Of a DNA stretch of 64,000 bases, positions 1 through 54,324 are shown in pieces. The notes below the pieces were generated by a model. That model had not been told where the DNA came from. It ran no database searches and was given only the letters and a program-made list of their open reading frames with translations. This DNA comes from Eulemur rufifrons (lineage: Eukaryota > Chordata > Mammalia > Primates > Lemuridae), in the NCBI RefSeq assembly GCF_041146395.1, contig NW_027182889.1, positions 372,001-436,000 on the forward strand, in the 5' to 3' direction. The stretch's first letter is position 1, and each line of letters opens with the position of its first letter. Position numbers and translations under genes: made by a program.

Positions 1-1455
1 CTCACACAGCCCTGCCTGAGGTCCGGGTGCTCCCCCTGGCCTCTCGCCCTCACACAGCCCTGCCTGAGGTCCGGGCGCTCCCCCCTGGCCTCTCGCCCTC
101 ACACAGCCCTGCCTGAGGTCCGGGCGCTCCCCCTGGCCTCTCGCCCTCACACAGCCCTGCCTGAGGTCCGGGCGCTCCCCCCTGGCCTCTCGCCCTCACA
201 CAGCCCTGCCTGAGGTCCGGGCGCTCCCCCCTGGCCTCTCGCCCTCACACAGCCCTGCCTGAGGTCCGGGCGCTCCCCCCTGGCCTCTCGCCCTCACACA
301 GCCCTGCCTGAGGTCCGGGTGCTCCCCCTGGCCTCTCGCCCTCACACAGCCCTGCCTGAGGTCCGGGCGCTCCCCCCTGGCCTCTCGCCCTCACACAGCC
401 CTGCCTGAGGTCCGGGCGCTCCCCCCTGGCCTCTCGCCCTCACACAGCCCTGCCTGAGGTCCGGGCGCTCCCCCTGGCCTCTCGCCCTCACACAGCCCTG
501 CCTGAGGTCCGGGCGCTCCCCCTTGACCTCTCGCCCTCACACAGCCCTGCCTGAGGTCCGGGTGCTCCCCCCTGGCCTCTCGCCCTCACACAGCCCTGCC
601 TGAGGTCCGGGTGCTCCCCCTGGCCTCTCGCCCTCACACAGCCCTGCCTGAGGTCCGGGCGCTCCCCCCTGGCCTCTCGCCCTCACACAGCCCTGCCTGA
701 GGTCCGGGCGCTCCCCCCTGGCCTCTCGCCCTCACACAGCCCTGCCTGAGGTCCGGGCGCTCCCCCTGGCCTCTCGCCCTCACACAGCCCTGCCTGAGGT
801 CCGGGCGCTCCCCCCTGGCCTCTCGCCCTCACACAGCCCTGCCTGAGGTCCGGGCGCTCCCCCTGGCCTCTCGCCCTCACACAGCCCTGCCTGAGGTCCG
901 GGCGCTCCCCCTTGACCTCTCGCCCTCACACAGCCCTGCCTGAGGTCCGGGTGCTCCCCCCTGGCCTCTCGCCCTCACACAGCCCTGCCTGAGGTCCGGG
1001 TGCTCCCCCTGGCCTCTCGCCCTCACACAGCCCTGCCTGAGGTCCGGGCGCTCCCCCTGGCCTCTCGCCCTCACACAGCCCTGCCTGAGGTCCGGGCGCT
1101 CCCCCTGGCCTCTCGCCCTCACACAGCCCTGCCTGAGGTCCGGGCGCTCCCCCTGGCCTCTCGCCCTCACACAGCCCTGCCTGAGGTCCGGGCGCTCCCC
1201 CTGGCCTCTCGCCCTCACACAGCCCTGCCTGAGGTCCGGGCGCTCCCCCTGGCCTCTCGCCCTCACACAGCCCTGCCTGAGGTCCGGGCGCTCCCCCCTG
1301 GCCTCTCGCCCTCACACAGCCCTGCCTGAGGTCCGGGCGCTCCCCCTGGCCTCTCGCCCTCACACAGCCCTGCCTGAGGTCCGGGCGCTCCCCCTGGCCT
1401 CTCGCCCTCACACAGCCCTGCCTGAGGTCCGGGCACTCCCCCTGGCCTCCCGTCC
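1..1455. repeat. 48/49-bp minisatellite in FANCA intron 29
   Basis: About 30 tandem copies of a unit containing ctcacacagccctgcctgag and gtccgggcgctccccc, which continue into tggcctctcgcc. Units are 48 bp or 49 bp depending on five or six Cs. A rarer variant with cccttgacctctc occurs twice, about 388 bp apart, inside a larger duplicated block. Because 48 is divisible by three, long frames stay open on both strands; they are not genes. The array starts before the window. Confidence 0.97.
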
Positions 1456-1599
1456 ACGTCCACGTGCCACCCCGCTGGTGGCCGGGACCACACGCCGGCA
1501 CACGGCTCCTCGACAAGCCCAGTCAGGGCCGGGTGCAGTCCAAGCCCTCACCTGCACAAAGGTGCCATATGGGCAGGCTTGTCCCTTTCCCTCTGTTCC

Positions 1600-1676
1600 C
1601 CCAGCTTCTGGACTATTCTAGAAGTGCCTGGTACCTGGTAGAAGCTCAACAAATGTTTCTTGAATAAAAGAATGAA
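1600..1676 (+). mobile_element. L2 3' end fragment
   Basis: agtgcctggtacctggtaga followed by agctcaacaaatgtttcttg and aataaaagaatga is the typical L2 tail. Confidence 0.65.
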
Positions 1677-1790
1677 CAACCGAAATCGTGTCGAAAGTTA
1701 CACAGCTGAACCAGACGTTAGGATGAGGAAATGGTGACCAACGTAGGTTTGAGACAACACAGTTTAAAGGCAGCTCCTTTCCACACCGAC

Positions 1791-43415
<41,625 letters not shown>

Positions 43416-43660
43416 GGTTACTGCGCGCAGCCCGGTCGCAGCTCGTGGTTCCCGAGCCCGCGCTGGCTTCCCATTGGCTACGGCCGGACGCGCTTACCCA
43501 TTGGCTGGCGGTCGCCCGGCCACGCCCCGCGGCGTTAGCCTGCTTGGCAGCCATCTTGGCGGCGGGCCCTGGCGGCCATCTTGGTGGTGGCAAAGTCGGA
43601 GACGGGCGGGCGGGCGAGATGCGGGCGGTGATTTGGAGCTTGACGCCTGGCGCCAGCTAA
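43416..43660 (-). promoter_or_regulatory. FANCA: FANCA CpG-island promoter with paired NF-Y and YY1 motifs
   Basis: This TATA-less, CpG-dense stretch lies directly upstream of the FANCA ATG. Two inverted CCAAT boxes (attgg at 43473-43477 and 43500-43504, CCAAT on the FANCA strand) lie 27 bp apart, each inside cccattggct or acccattggct. Further out, the 10-mer gccatcttgg occurs twice (43550-43559 and 43575-43584), a YY1-type motif. The layout is typical of a housekeeping, possibly bidirectional, promoter. The transcription start is not defined by sequence alone. Confidence 0.65.
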
Positions 43661-44473
43661 CGAGGGAACCGCGAAGGGACTGCGAGGTCCCTTGTGCATT
43701 GTTCTGCAGGGAGAGATAGCCTTGGCTCGATCTTTTCTGCCAAAGTGTGAGGAGTAACGCACTTGTGCATACCCTCCTGTGCCTGCCTGGCCCAACCCTA
43801 AGCGTTTGCTACGCCGAGGGCCCCGCAGCGTCTTCCTCGGTGTCTCGGCGACACCCCTCAGCGGCCAAGTCCCGCCGCCGGGCTCAGACGCAGCCACAGG
43901 TCTGCGTCGGGGATGAAGGGGACAAACCCGCCGCAGAGCGCGCCGGCGCCCTCGCGATCAGAGGTGACGGTCTTGCCTGGCGACTTGCAGGGTCTGACCG
44001 GTCCCTCGACGGCACCGCGGGTCGTTTCTAACAGTTCCTGCCGGGAATGGGAGCTGGTCGTGAAGCGACAACCCGACAAATCCCAGGAGAGGCTAAAAAC
44101 CACTGGGCTGCGTTATTCGGAACACGCAGCGCCACCCCGTCCACCCACAAGCTGGAAAACAGGAAGAATAAGCTCGGTGGCGGCTCCGGTGCGCGGAGCG
44201 TCCCGCGGCGCTGGAGTGGCCTGTGCACGCCGTTCCCTGCAGCCCGTGAGCGCCGAGCGCGGCCTCGCTGCACCGTAGTCAACTCGAGCGCCCGTGCCGG
44301 GCTGCTGGGCGGCCACGCTTGGCGGGGTTACCACCTGTACCTAACAGGCTGCAGTGAGGCCCGGCGTCGGGACTGCTGCTCTGTGGTTTGCATCTTCCCC
44401 TCGGTAGTATCTCTGGAAGAGCCATCTACATTGTGGACAGCTGCGATTAGTTCACTTTCATGGCTGCATAGTA

Positions 44474-45258
44474 TTAGGGTGGTGCAAAAGTAATTTTGGT
44501 TTCAGACCATGAATTTTAAATCCTTACAACTAGGCTCAAACACACCTTTATTAATCAAATCAGGAACCATAACAACACATTTTTGCCAAAGAGAAGTCAG
44601 TTTGTTTATTCCTGTGGTGTAAAAATCTGTGCTTCGGGATTTGACGAACTCTTGGAAAGCACTTTCTGCGTCCTGCTGGCTGTGAAAGCGTTTTCCCTGA
44701 AAAAGTTGTCGAGATGCTGGAAGACGTGGCAGTCGGTTGGCGAGAGGTCAGGAGAATACAGCAGATGAGGCAGAACTTTGCAGCCCGATGCGTTCAGCTT
44801 GTTAGGCATTGGCTGTGCGTCTTTCGGTCGGGCCTTGTCATGGAGAACTGGGCCCTTTCTGTTGACCAATGCCGGCTGCAGACGTTGCGGTTTTCAGTGT
44901 ATCTCCTTGATTTGGTGAGCAGACGTCTCAGACGGAATGGTTTTGCCAAGATTCAGAAAGCTGTAGGGGATCAGAGGGGCAGCAGACCACCAGGGGCCGT
45001 GACCTTTTTTGGTGCAAGTTTGGCTTTGGGAAGCGCTTTGGAGCTTCTTCTTGGTCCAACCACTGAGCTGGTCTTCACTGGTTGTATAAAATCCACTTTT
45101 CACCGCAGGTCACAATGCAATTAAGAAACGGTTCCTTGTTGCGTATGAGAAGAGAAGTCAACACTTCAAAATGACGATTTTTTTTTTTATTTTCAGTCAG
45201 TGCATGAGGCTTTATCGGGCTTTTTCACCTTTCCGATTTGCCTCAAATGCCAGGCAAC
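44474..45258 (-). mobile_element. Hsmar1-like mariner transposon, 5'-truncated
   Basis: The plus strand starts with ttagggtggtgcaaaagtaa, matching the mariner/MADE1 terminal inverted repeat after a TA. Minus-strand translation gives decayed mariner transposase: QIGKVKKPDK, then GEKWILY, KKGHGPWWSAAPLIPYSFLN, VNRKGPVLHDKARP and LPHLLYSPDLSPTDCHVFQH. The catalytic-domain signature YSPDLSPTD is readable, but frames shift between blocks. The N-terminal DNA-binding part and the second inverted repeat are missing, and an Alu arm abuts at about 45260. Non-autonomous fossil. Confidence 0.88.
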
Positions 45259-45545
45259 CCGTAGCATGGTGGCGCATGCCTGGAGTCCCAGCTACTCGGG
45301 AGGCTGAGGCAGGAGGATCGCTTGAGCCCAGGAGTTTGAGGTTGCTGTGAGTGAGGCTGACACCACGGCACTCTAGCCCAGGCAAGAGTGAGACCCTGTC
45401 TCAAAAACAAAAAAAAATTTTTTTTGTAGCGATGGGGTGTTGTTATGTTGCCCTGGCTGGTCTCAAACTCCTGGCCTCAAGCGGTCCTCCCGCCTCAGCC
45501 TGCCAAGGTGCTGGGGTTACAGGTGTGAGCCACCGCTCCTGGTGG
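45259..45545. mobile_element. Two opposed Alu arms
   Basis: A plus-strand right arm (45262-45415, ending aaaaacaaaaaaaa) is followed head to tail by a minus-strand arm (45416-45545) that opens with poly-T. They form an imperfect inverted pair at the broken end of the mariner. Confidence 0.82.
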
Positions 45546-45603
45546 GAATACTTATCAATTCAAATAAATAGGAGGATGATCAAACCTTTAAAAGTCACTG
45601 TGC

Positions 45604-45955
<352 letters not shown>

Positions 45956-46359
45956 ACTGTGACTCAGTTGAGGAGTTACCAGACATAGAATGGTCTTGAG
46001 AACGTGTGAGTTGATAGTTCTTTTCTAGTAAATTAGTTTACGTGTACTTGACAATCTTGAATACCAATTAGAGAAAAGCAGGGAGAAGCTTTTTCACAGA
46101 ACACCGTCCCTTCAGTCGGAGTCACAGAGTGAGGCTGCTTTGGGCCGTGGTCCTCAGCCTGTCCAGACCAGCAGCTGCCACGGCCCCACCCAGGCACGGG
46201 ACCCTGGGGCTGGAACTCAAACATGAGGATCTAACAAGACTTCTGGGGGATTCAGATCCTAAGGTGTAGAACCATTGCTCTAGAAACGTAAATAATTATG
46301 ATGATCTGGAAATGTCAAGTCCCATGATGAGGAGCTTTGCTAATGGGGTAAGGATCGGA

Positions 46360-46445
46360 CCTGTTTTATTCACAGCTGTATCCCTATCAACTAAGACACT
46401 GTCTGGCACATAGAAATGGACCAACAAACACTTGTTGAACTGAAT
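46360..46445 (+). mobile_element. L2 3' end fragment
   Basis: cacagctgtatccctatcaa, ctgtctggcacatagaaatg and aacacttgttgaactgaata match the L2 tail. Confidence 0.6.
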
Positions 46446-46479
46446 ACTTTTCAAAAGAATCTTTTGTTAACTCTGTTGT

Positions 46480-47095
46480 GAAGACAAATGCCAATTAAGC
46501 CATTTTTCACCTACCAGAGGTTCAAAGGTTTGATCATGCCGTGTGCTGAGGGGTCTCAGGGAAATAACTGCTCTCAAACGCTGCTAGTGGCCGCGCAGAT
46601 GGGTACAGCGTCTGTGGGAGCAATTCGATAATATTGATTAAAATAAATTCATATATTCTTTGATCCAGCAAGTCCCTTTCTTAGGACTTACACTACACAC
46701 TTATAAATGGACAAGTATCCTACGGTGTGTAAGGTACTTGGGTCCCGCAGGGACTGAGCAAACAAAATTCCTGGCTCGAGGAGCTCACGACATGTGCCAG
46801 GTCGTTCATTCAAGACTGGAAGCAGCCTACACGTCCGTGGCAGAGAACCGTCTGGGGGGATCATGGGGCACCCACCCACAAAGGGCTGTGCATTCCACAG
46901 GAGAGAGCAAAAGCTCCGCAGACCGTGGTACAGATCATCCCCCGCCCAGAGTGAACAAAACGAAGTCCGAATCAGGGTGTCTGACACGCCACCCTCTGCG
47001 TCTAAAGCGGGTATGTACGTGTACGCAGTGCCGAGCGGCCAAGGCTGGTGTGGGTGAGGACTTTTCTGTTTATACCTTTCTGTGCCTTTGAGCAC
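46480..47095 (+). mobile_element. Old L1 3' fragment
   Basis: tgatccagcaagtccctttc, acttacactacacacttata and gactggaagcagcctacacg follow the order of an L1ME/L1MC-type 3' region. Confidence 0.55.
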
Positions 47096-48515
47096 TAAAC
47101 CACGTAAAATTCACCAACACCGATTTGTGCAGGAACATCACACTCGCCTCTAATCGTACAACGTTAGGCCCCAGACACATGTTGGAGGCAGACACACAGC
47201 AACTAGTGTCTGAGCAACGCGTGTGGGAAGTGTTCTACTCGTTTTTAACCACCCTGCATTATCGGTTCAAAACATAAACAAACCCAAAATTTGTAAAGGG
47301 CTCCGAGTGTCCTCCGTGGGAAGCATTTCAACGCCCGGTCCGGAACGCCAGGGCGGGCACCTCCTCTCACCGTCCCCACTCCGCGGTCCTGGCGCTCACA
47401 AGCGCAGTTAACCCAGCCCATCCGAGGGCCAGGGTTCCTCTCCTCACCGTGGCCTCGTGCGGGGACCTCACCGTGGCAACGTGTCCGCTGTGTCTTCCCA
47501 ACCCCCAGCCTCGATGCCTTGCAGCCCCCCGCCAGAGCCCCTCCCTCGGAGCTGCCCCCGTTCCCTTTCCGAGATCAAGCGCAGCCTGGCGCCATCTGGT
47601 ATCCCTTGGGATTCTCAGCCTGTATCGTTATCCTAAAATAAACCTAAAGCACAAAACCTGGACCTCTCGAATTCCAGCTCTTCCTCTCGGACCCCTGAGC
47701 TGTGGCCCTGCTGGCCGCGGAGCAGGACAAAGAGGGCATTCAGAGGCCTCCGAGGCGGTAACACGAGGCCTGGCTGCTCGCCGCCCGCAGCGTGTACCAG
47801 GTCCCTTGGGAGAAGCCGACCTGTTTTTGAATCTGAAACGGAATTGGGGAGACGTGGGCTGAAAGAGCCTCTGTACGCCGCTTGCCACGGGTGAGGCTGT
47901 CCTGCCTGTGTCTGGGCGAGTGGGCAAGGCCTTTCATCTGAAATGGTCTCTGTACCTTTGTCCCAGGACACTCAGTGTTCTTGCTACACCACCTTGGACC
48001 CTGAAGGCCTGCAGTCCTCTCCCGGAATAAAGGGCCTGGAGTTGTCACTGTCACTGTGGTCCACAGAACACCTGGGCAGCACCACCTTACCCTTCTGGCC
48101 TCCGGGAACCTAAAATTAAGATCCTCTGGCCTCTCCGTCTGCAAAGATGCTCAGAGGTATAATTCCCAGAGCTTTTTAATCTGTGGCCAACTGCAGTCGT
48201 CGGCCACACCGCCCTCCCCCCCGCAGGTCACGGCACGGACACGGCTTAGAGCTCCCGCAAAGAGCTCCCTCCAGGATCCTCCAAAGCTCCACACAGAGCG
48301 CGTGGGAGGGAACATGACCAGTGGGGCTCCTGATTCACACCAGGCTCCCGTGCCCTTAATCACCCCCAGCGACTCTGTGTGCGGCTGGCGTCCCCTAGGA
48401 GTACAGGGGCAGGTACCCACCTGGGCTTCGCACTGGTCTTCCCCGGCAAAAGGCATCAGTGCCTGGTAAGTGTGCGTGAATGAACAGTGCGCACCATAAG
48501 ATAAATACTCCAGCA

Positions 48516-48860
48516 GGCCGGGCGCGGTGGCTTCCGCCTGTCATCCCAGCACTCTGGGAGGCCGAGGCAGGAGGATGGCTCAAAGTCAGAAGTTCGAGAC
48601 CAGCCTGAGCAAGAGCGAGACCCCGTCTCTACTAAAAATAGAAAGAAATTATCTGGCCAACTAAAATATATATAGAAAAAATTAGCCGGGCATGGTGGCG
48701 CATGCCTGTAGTCCTAGCTACTCAGGAGGCTGAGGCAGGAGGATCGCTTGAGCCCAGGAGTTGGAGGTTGCTGTGAGCTAGGCTGATGCGGTGGCACTCT
48801 AGCCAGGGCAACAGAGTGAGACTCTGTCTCAAAAAAAACAAAAAACAAAAACAAAAACAA
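48516..48860 (+). mobile_element. Lemur-type Alu
   Basis: It starts ggccgggcgcggtggctt. The tail is aaaaaaaacaaaaaacaaaa. Confidence 0.93.
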
Positions 48861-48960
48861 GAAAGAGAGAAAAACAGGTGAGAAGAAAACAGGTTCATGG
48901 AGAAAATCAGCTGTAACCACACGACCAACCCGAACTAAATCTGCTCTGTTGATAACAAAA

Positions 48961-49407
48961 TGTAGAATTCACTTGCAGGTATAACAGAGCCAAAACTTCA
49001 AGTCATGTAGCCCTGCATGCGCAATAGAAAAAGCTTTGACCTCTAACAACACTCAGAACCAAGAAGACCGGGACGTGCCCAGAACCTGAACAAGCGAGCT
49101 CTTTCAGAAGTGAGGTCTCCATTGGCCCAGAAGCTCTGGGACTAAAGCCTGCCTCAACATACCTCACTGTAAATAGCCAAATTTGGAGCCCTCTGGTGAG
49201 CCCCTGCCAACCCAATATTCCTGAACCCTTTCTCTTGCCCTCCAAGCCCATAAACTTGCCCCAGACCCCAAATCGGGGAGCAGACTTTGAGCCACCTCCT
49301 GTCCCCTTGCTGGGCAATCTTGCAATGAAGACTTTCTTTTCTCAGAAGCCGGTGCCATGGTATTGGCTTCTGCACACACTGGGAAGTGAGCCCACGGCTC
49401 AGTAGCA
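48961..49407 (+). mobile_element. Putative solitary ERV1-type LTR
   Basis: The block begins tgtag and ends ca. It has cataaacttgccccagaccc, ggggagcagactttgagcc and a caatgaagactttcttttct segment resembling the R/U5 of gammaretrovirus-like LTRs. No coding retroviral sequence flanks it. Confidence 0.5.
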
Positions 49408-49688
49408 AAGACGCCTCCTCAGGGCTCTCCCCACGAAGGTGACAACCTCTGCTGGACGTCCTGGAGTTGGGAGGAAGCAGGCACTGTCTTCTCTTTTTCC
49501 CAAACATGGTCTCTTGGCCCCAGAATGCTGGGGGCACTCAGAATAAATGTGCGGAAGGCCAAAGGCAGCGTCTAGACCAGCCCAGAGATCACAGGAGCTA
49601 AATAACAAGGATGCCACCAACAGTTGCAAGAACACCTACCCACCGACCCGCGTCAAATCTGAGAGCCTCTGTCAGAGAGCAGAGCTGT

Positions 49689-49842
49689 GGCCGGGCGCGG
49701 TGGCGCATGCCTGTAGTCCCAACAACTCAGGAGGCTGAGGCAGGAGAATCACCTGAGCCCAGGAGTTCAAGGCTGCAGTGAGCTACGACCACACCTGTGA
49801 TTAGCCCTGGGCAACACAGCGAGACCATGTCTCTAAACAGGT
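49689..49842 (+). mobile_element. Alu monomer
   Basis: It starts ggccgggcgcggtggcgc and ends near gagaccatgtctctaaac. Confidence 0.85.
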
Positions 49843-49994
49843 AACGAGCAGGGCTGCGTGGGCAGCCTTGTCAGGCGGCAGACTGAACGTAGTGTGCGTA
49901 TCGCTGGGGCACAGGACCCGTCTCCTCGTCCAGCCACCAGGGACACTTTCCAAAAATTCTGCTCAATGCTCACCAAGCCCTCACGGGTCTGTTG

Positions 49995-50175
49995 GGAGAA
50001 CTAGCAGAGAAAACAATACTGAGAGCTGATATACACAGTCCTTACCAAGTGCCAGGGGCTGTTTATGTATTGGCACACTCAGTTTTCACAACTCTAGCAG
50101 GGAAGTGCTGCTAATATGACCATTTGATGGTAGGGAAACTGAGGCACAGAGAAGTCAAGTCACTTGCTCTGAGCT
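49995..50175 (+). mobile_element. MIR SINE
   Basis: accaagtgccaggggctgtt, ttttcacaactctagcaggg and gggaaactgaggcacagaga are the MIR core landmarks. Confidence 0.85.
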
Positions 50176-52542
50176 TCAGAGCCACCTCTTAACTCTAAGT
50201 ATGAAGTATCCAAAACCCAGCTCGGGGCAGAGCCTAGAATACTCCAGCAAGGCCTGGACTTGGTACCTTGGCTAGAGGGGATTTTGAGACTCATGACTGG
50301 GCAGGGACCAGCCCATGTGGCTGTCGGGAACCCTCGCTCGGGACACAGCGGGAGATGCACAATAATGCGAAGCCTCCACCAGAGTTCTCTGAAGTGAGAA
50401 CTGCCCTAGAAATGAGAGTTGTCTCTGTTTTCTTCTTGCTGCTCCTTGTACGTTAGCTATTGCTGCTAAACAAGTCACGCCACACAGCTCAGTGGCTTAG
50501 AATAACAGACTCATTTGTCACCTCTGTGGACCAGCAATCTGGGGACTCAGCAGGGTGGTCCTGGCCCACACAGCACCTGCAGCTGTGGACAGATGGTGGC
50601 CGGGCTGGGACAGCTGGGGGCGGCGGGCCCATCTGGGCTTCCTCACAGTGGTGCCTCGGGGCACTCGGACACCACACACAGTGGCGCGGGCGCCAGGCGG
50701 TCCCCAGCAAGCAGGGTGGGGCCCGCAGCCCCTGCTGTCGCAGCCCTGCAGTGTGTTGTCGTGGAAACCGCCACAGAAGCTGGGGCCCAGGGCGCGTTAC
50801 CAGAGCAGGTGGGGTCGGAGAGGTGGCCCTGCCTGTGCCAAGGGAAGGTCACGGCCAGGCCTGGGCTTTGCCCGGGCGAGCGACGGGAGGGCCCGCCTCA
50901 GAGGGGACACGGCACTGTGCACGCTTGGTCCCTTGGGGGCCACCTTCTGTTGCTCCCCAGGGCTCGGCTTTTGAGATCGCGCAGCCGCACAGCCTTTCCG
51001 TGACAGTGAACACGGCGCCCCTCGTGGTGGCTCTTCCCCCTCCACGGCCACGGCGACGTGGATGTCTCTGTGCCTCTGGTGAAGACGACGGAGGTCACGT
51101 TCTCCGTGGCCCGGGACACAGACGGCTTCCAGATGTGGGACACCAGGTAGGGCCAGAGGCGTGCCGTGGCTGCGGCCCGAGGCCACTGTGCCCACACCAG
51201 ACCCAGGACGCCGGCCGCGCCGCCCGAGGGGCCACGAGGGAAATGCTCGAACTCGCCGGCGCTCACCACGCCCTTGAGCGCCGGGCACCAAGCTCCGCCT
51301 TGCCGGGAGCCGGGAAGTCCATCCCTCTCAGGTACCAGACACGGCAAGACCCCGCCAACCGGCTGGACGTCACTTCAGAAACGCTGTCATTTCCGAGGCA
51401 GCCAATCCGCACAGGGACGGCACCGGGGGCGTGAAGAACGCCGCTCACGGCCCTCCTCGCGGCTGTGGACGGCGGCGGCGTGGGTGTTCGTGTCGCGGCC
51501 TCGCCACCCCCGCAGCCCCAGCCACGGTGACGGCTTTTGCTGGGCGTGGTGTTCCAGGCATCGTGGCTGAGCGCAAGCCCATCGTCTCCAGGGATGTCTA
51601 CCAGGAACCCGTGAAGAAGGGACTGTGCTGTCCCCCCCGTTTTACCCACAGAACATAGCCTGAGCAGACTCCGTGGTCCACCCCGAGTGCCCGCTGGGCC
51701 AGTGAGGGTCTGGGCCCAGGCTGGCCCAGCTTCCGCCCTGGATCCTCAGGGAGGGTCCAGCCTGGGCGCTTGGCTGAACTTGCCGCCTGCTTTCTATCAC
51801 AGAGGCCCAGGTCGGTGACTGCCACGGACAGAGCCCCATGTGTACTGTGGGACAGTGGCCAGAGCCCCACATGCTCTAGGGGACAAAGCCACAGACTAAC
51901 ACGCGTGCTCACAGGCTCACACACAACTCTCACGCCCGCAGGTCTTGCTCTACCAACCAAGCGTGTGGCAACCTGCTCCCCCAGCGGGGGTGGAGGACGC
52001 AGCCTGCGGCTCAGTGAGTCACTCAGAGAAGGGTCAGGGTCAGGGTCAGGGTCAGGGTGGAGAAGGCGTGTTCGGAGTTAGACTGGAGAGAAGCAGAAGG
52101 TATGGATTTGTGGGGAGGTCAAGCTGGCTGAATGAACCCAACAAAAACTGTTGGGAGTTGCCCCAGGATCACGGCAGACCACAGGGACAGGGGTTAGCTT
52201 GGAGCCACAGAGGAAACGGCACGCAGGTCCCAGGAGTCTCATCTCCTCTGTCTTGCTCTTCCTTACGGCGACCCTCTCCTGACCTCTCACAGCCTTTCCA
52301 GTCCTAGACCTGTGCCGTTCTACCTACCAGAGGGGACCAGAGCCTCAGGCCATAAGTATGGGTCACCAGGATCTTTCACCAAACACTCAGGCCTTCCAGG
52401 GGCCTCCCAGGCTGGGTGTCCCTCTTGTCACAGGGAATGGCAAATACTACGTACAGGTGTTCAGGTTGTGCACTGCACTTTTTGTCATAACTATATATCT
52501 CAGACCTCACACGGCAGGCACCTTTATTTTGAAATGTTTTCG
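50176..52542. other. Intergenic GC-rich DNA without recognised gene
   Basis: At 50440-50540, ctattgctgctaaacaagtc and cagtggcttagaataacaga look like an ancient interspersed repeat whose family I cannot settle. The rest is unique GC-rich sequence; open frames up to 324 codons show no family resemblance. Confidence 0.5.
52031..52060. repeat. Short (gggtca)n tract
   Basis: Four copies of gggtca followed by gggtgg. TCAGGG is a known variant of the vertebrate telomere repeat, but the tract is very short. Confidence 0.8.
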
Positions 52543-52949
<407 letters not shown>

Positions 52950-53479
52950 TTATTATGAGAATTTTGTGGCAGATGAGGATCTTGAGAATTAGGCAGCTTT
53001 TTCAAATTTGCCTGAAAATGCCATAAGGGCCTGATCATCTTATTGGGCAAGTTTCCAGAGCACACGATGCCCCAGTGTTGACCCTGGTGTTCAGAGAAGG
53101 CCAAGTCCCCCCGGAAGCAGGACCCTGCAGTTGCTCACGCTCTAGGTGGCTGCCTGTGGGAACAGCCCTGGAGAGGCCCAGGGGGAAGTCTGAGGACCTC
53201 TGCTGGCCCCCGCGTCCTCCCCAAGCCACCAGGTCCCCCTCCCAGAGTTTCAGCTCTCTGGACAAGGGGACAGTTAATGGGCACCGCTATAAAAAGCTTT
53301 GATTGTTGTTTTGTCAGTTTACTTATAACATTTGAGACTTTTGAAAAAGTGATACAAACCCATGTTAGAAAGTCTACAAGTACAAAAGGTTACAGAGTGA
53401 AAATAAGTGTCCTCCATCCATAACCCTTTATCTGGGGAGCCGGTCACTGGCGTTGGTTTCATGTACCCTATCAGAAAAT

Positions 53480-53565
53480 ATCAGATGGTGATGATAATGC
53501 ACACATCTAGAGGTTGCTGTGAGGATTAAGTGAGCTACCTTTGTAATACAGCCAGAGTTATATAT
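53480..53565 (+). mobile_element. MIR fragment
   Basis: gaggttgctgtgaggattaa followed by gtgagctacc resembles the 3' half of MIR. The preceding 53300-53480 block is another old repeat I cannot name. Confidence 0.45.
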
Positions 53566-54324
53566 CAATTTACAAGCCTTCCCCCTTTTCACATGCGGTT
53601 TTGTGCCTTGTCACCAGTTGCTGTTCCGGGAGACCGCTCCTCATCTTAGGCACAAATGCACCCCATTCTTTTCAAAGGGCCACAGAGCACCCTGGTGTGT
53701 GACTGAGCTCATTTATTTAACTGGCTCCCAGGGGGGCCGGTCTGCTTGTTTCTGGTCTCTGGCACCCATGGGTGTCTGCCATAACAGGTGGGAGCCTGTC
53801 TTTGGAGTTGTCTCCTATTAACAGAAGCCGCCCCAAATGTCATCGACAGTTAGATCCCAGCTGGGTGTTTGCTGGTTGTAACCAGAGCACCCTGGAGCTT
53901 GGCTGAGAGGGTCTCCCGTGCCTCGGAGAGGCCCGATCCTTAGCCTGCAGATAACCCACGCTCACTGTCACATGACCCGAGAATGTAACTTGGCAAGAAG
54001 AAAGCAGCTTGCATATCCCAGAGCAAGACAACCGGCAAACCAGCATTGCGGTGTAGAGCTTTCCAGATTTCAAATATGGAATTCCCTTATGTTATTTATA
54101 TATTATACAACATATATCCTAATTTTGTTGTCTACGCTACGTAACTTTAATATAACGACGGGTTCACGCCAGCGCACACAGCTCTGGCACTGGTTTTCTC
54201 ACGTTCTGCAGAGCACCCACCTTCTACCCAGCGTACCCGAGGGGGTGGGGGGAGGGCAGAGGACGGTACGCAGGGGACAGGCAGCGAAAGCCCGAGAACG
54301 ACAGCTCAGAGAGCATCCCCTTAA

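Larger units (their letters stand above)
45953..48515. other. Intergenic DNA without recognised gene
   Basis: Apart from the L2 and L1 fragments listed, I see no gene here. The part at 47300-48480 is GC-richer unique sequence with open frames but no recognisable domains, start contexts or splice pattern. Confidence 0.6.

Noticed and set aside
1..1516. Repetitive open frames on both strands
   Set aside because: The 48-bp repeat unit, a multiple of three, keeps frames open. No domain or gene context supports coding.
1456..1790. FANCA exon 30
   Set aside because: No minus-strand match to the expected RQDFHQWAIHEHF-type sequence. The stretch holds an L2 tail and unique intron DNA.
44474..44490. 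Telomere repeat (ttaggg)
   Set aside because: It is the first bases of the mariner terminal inverted repeat, not a tandem telomeric tract.
50460..51434. 324-codon plus-strand open frame
   Set aside because: It starts in an ancient repeat, has low-complexity GC-rich content and no family resemblance.
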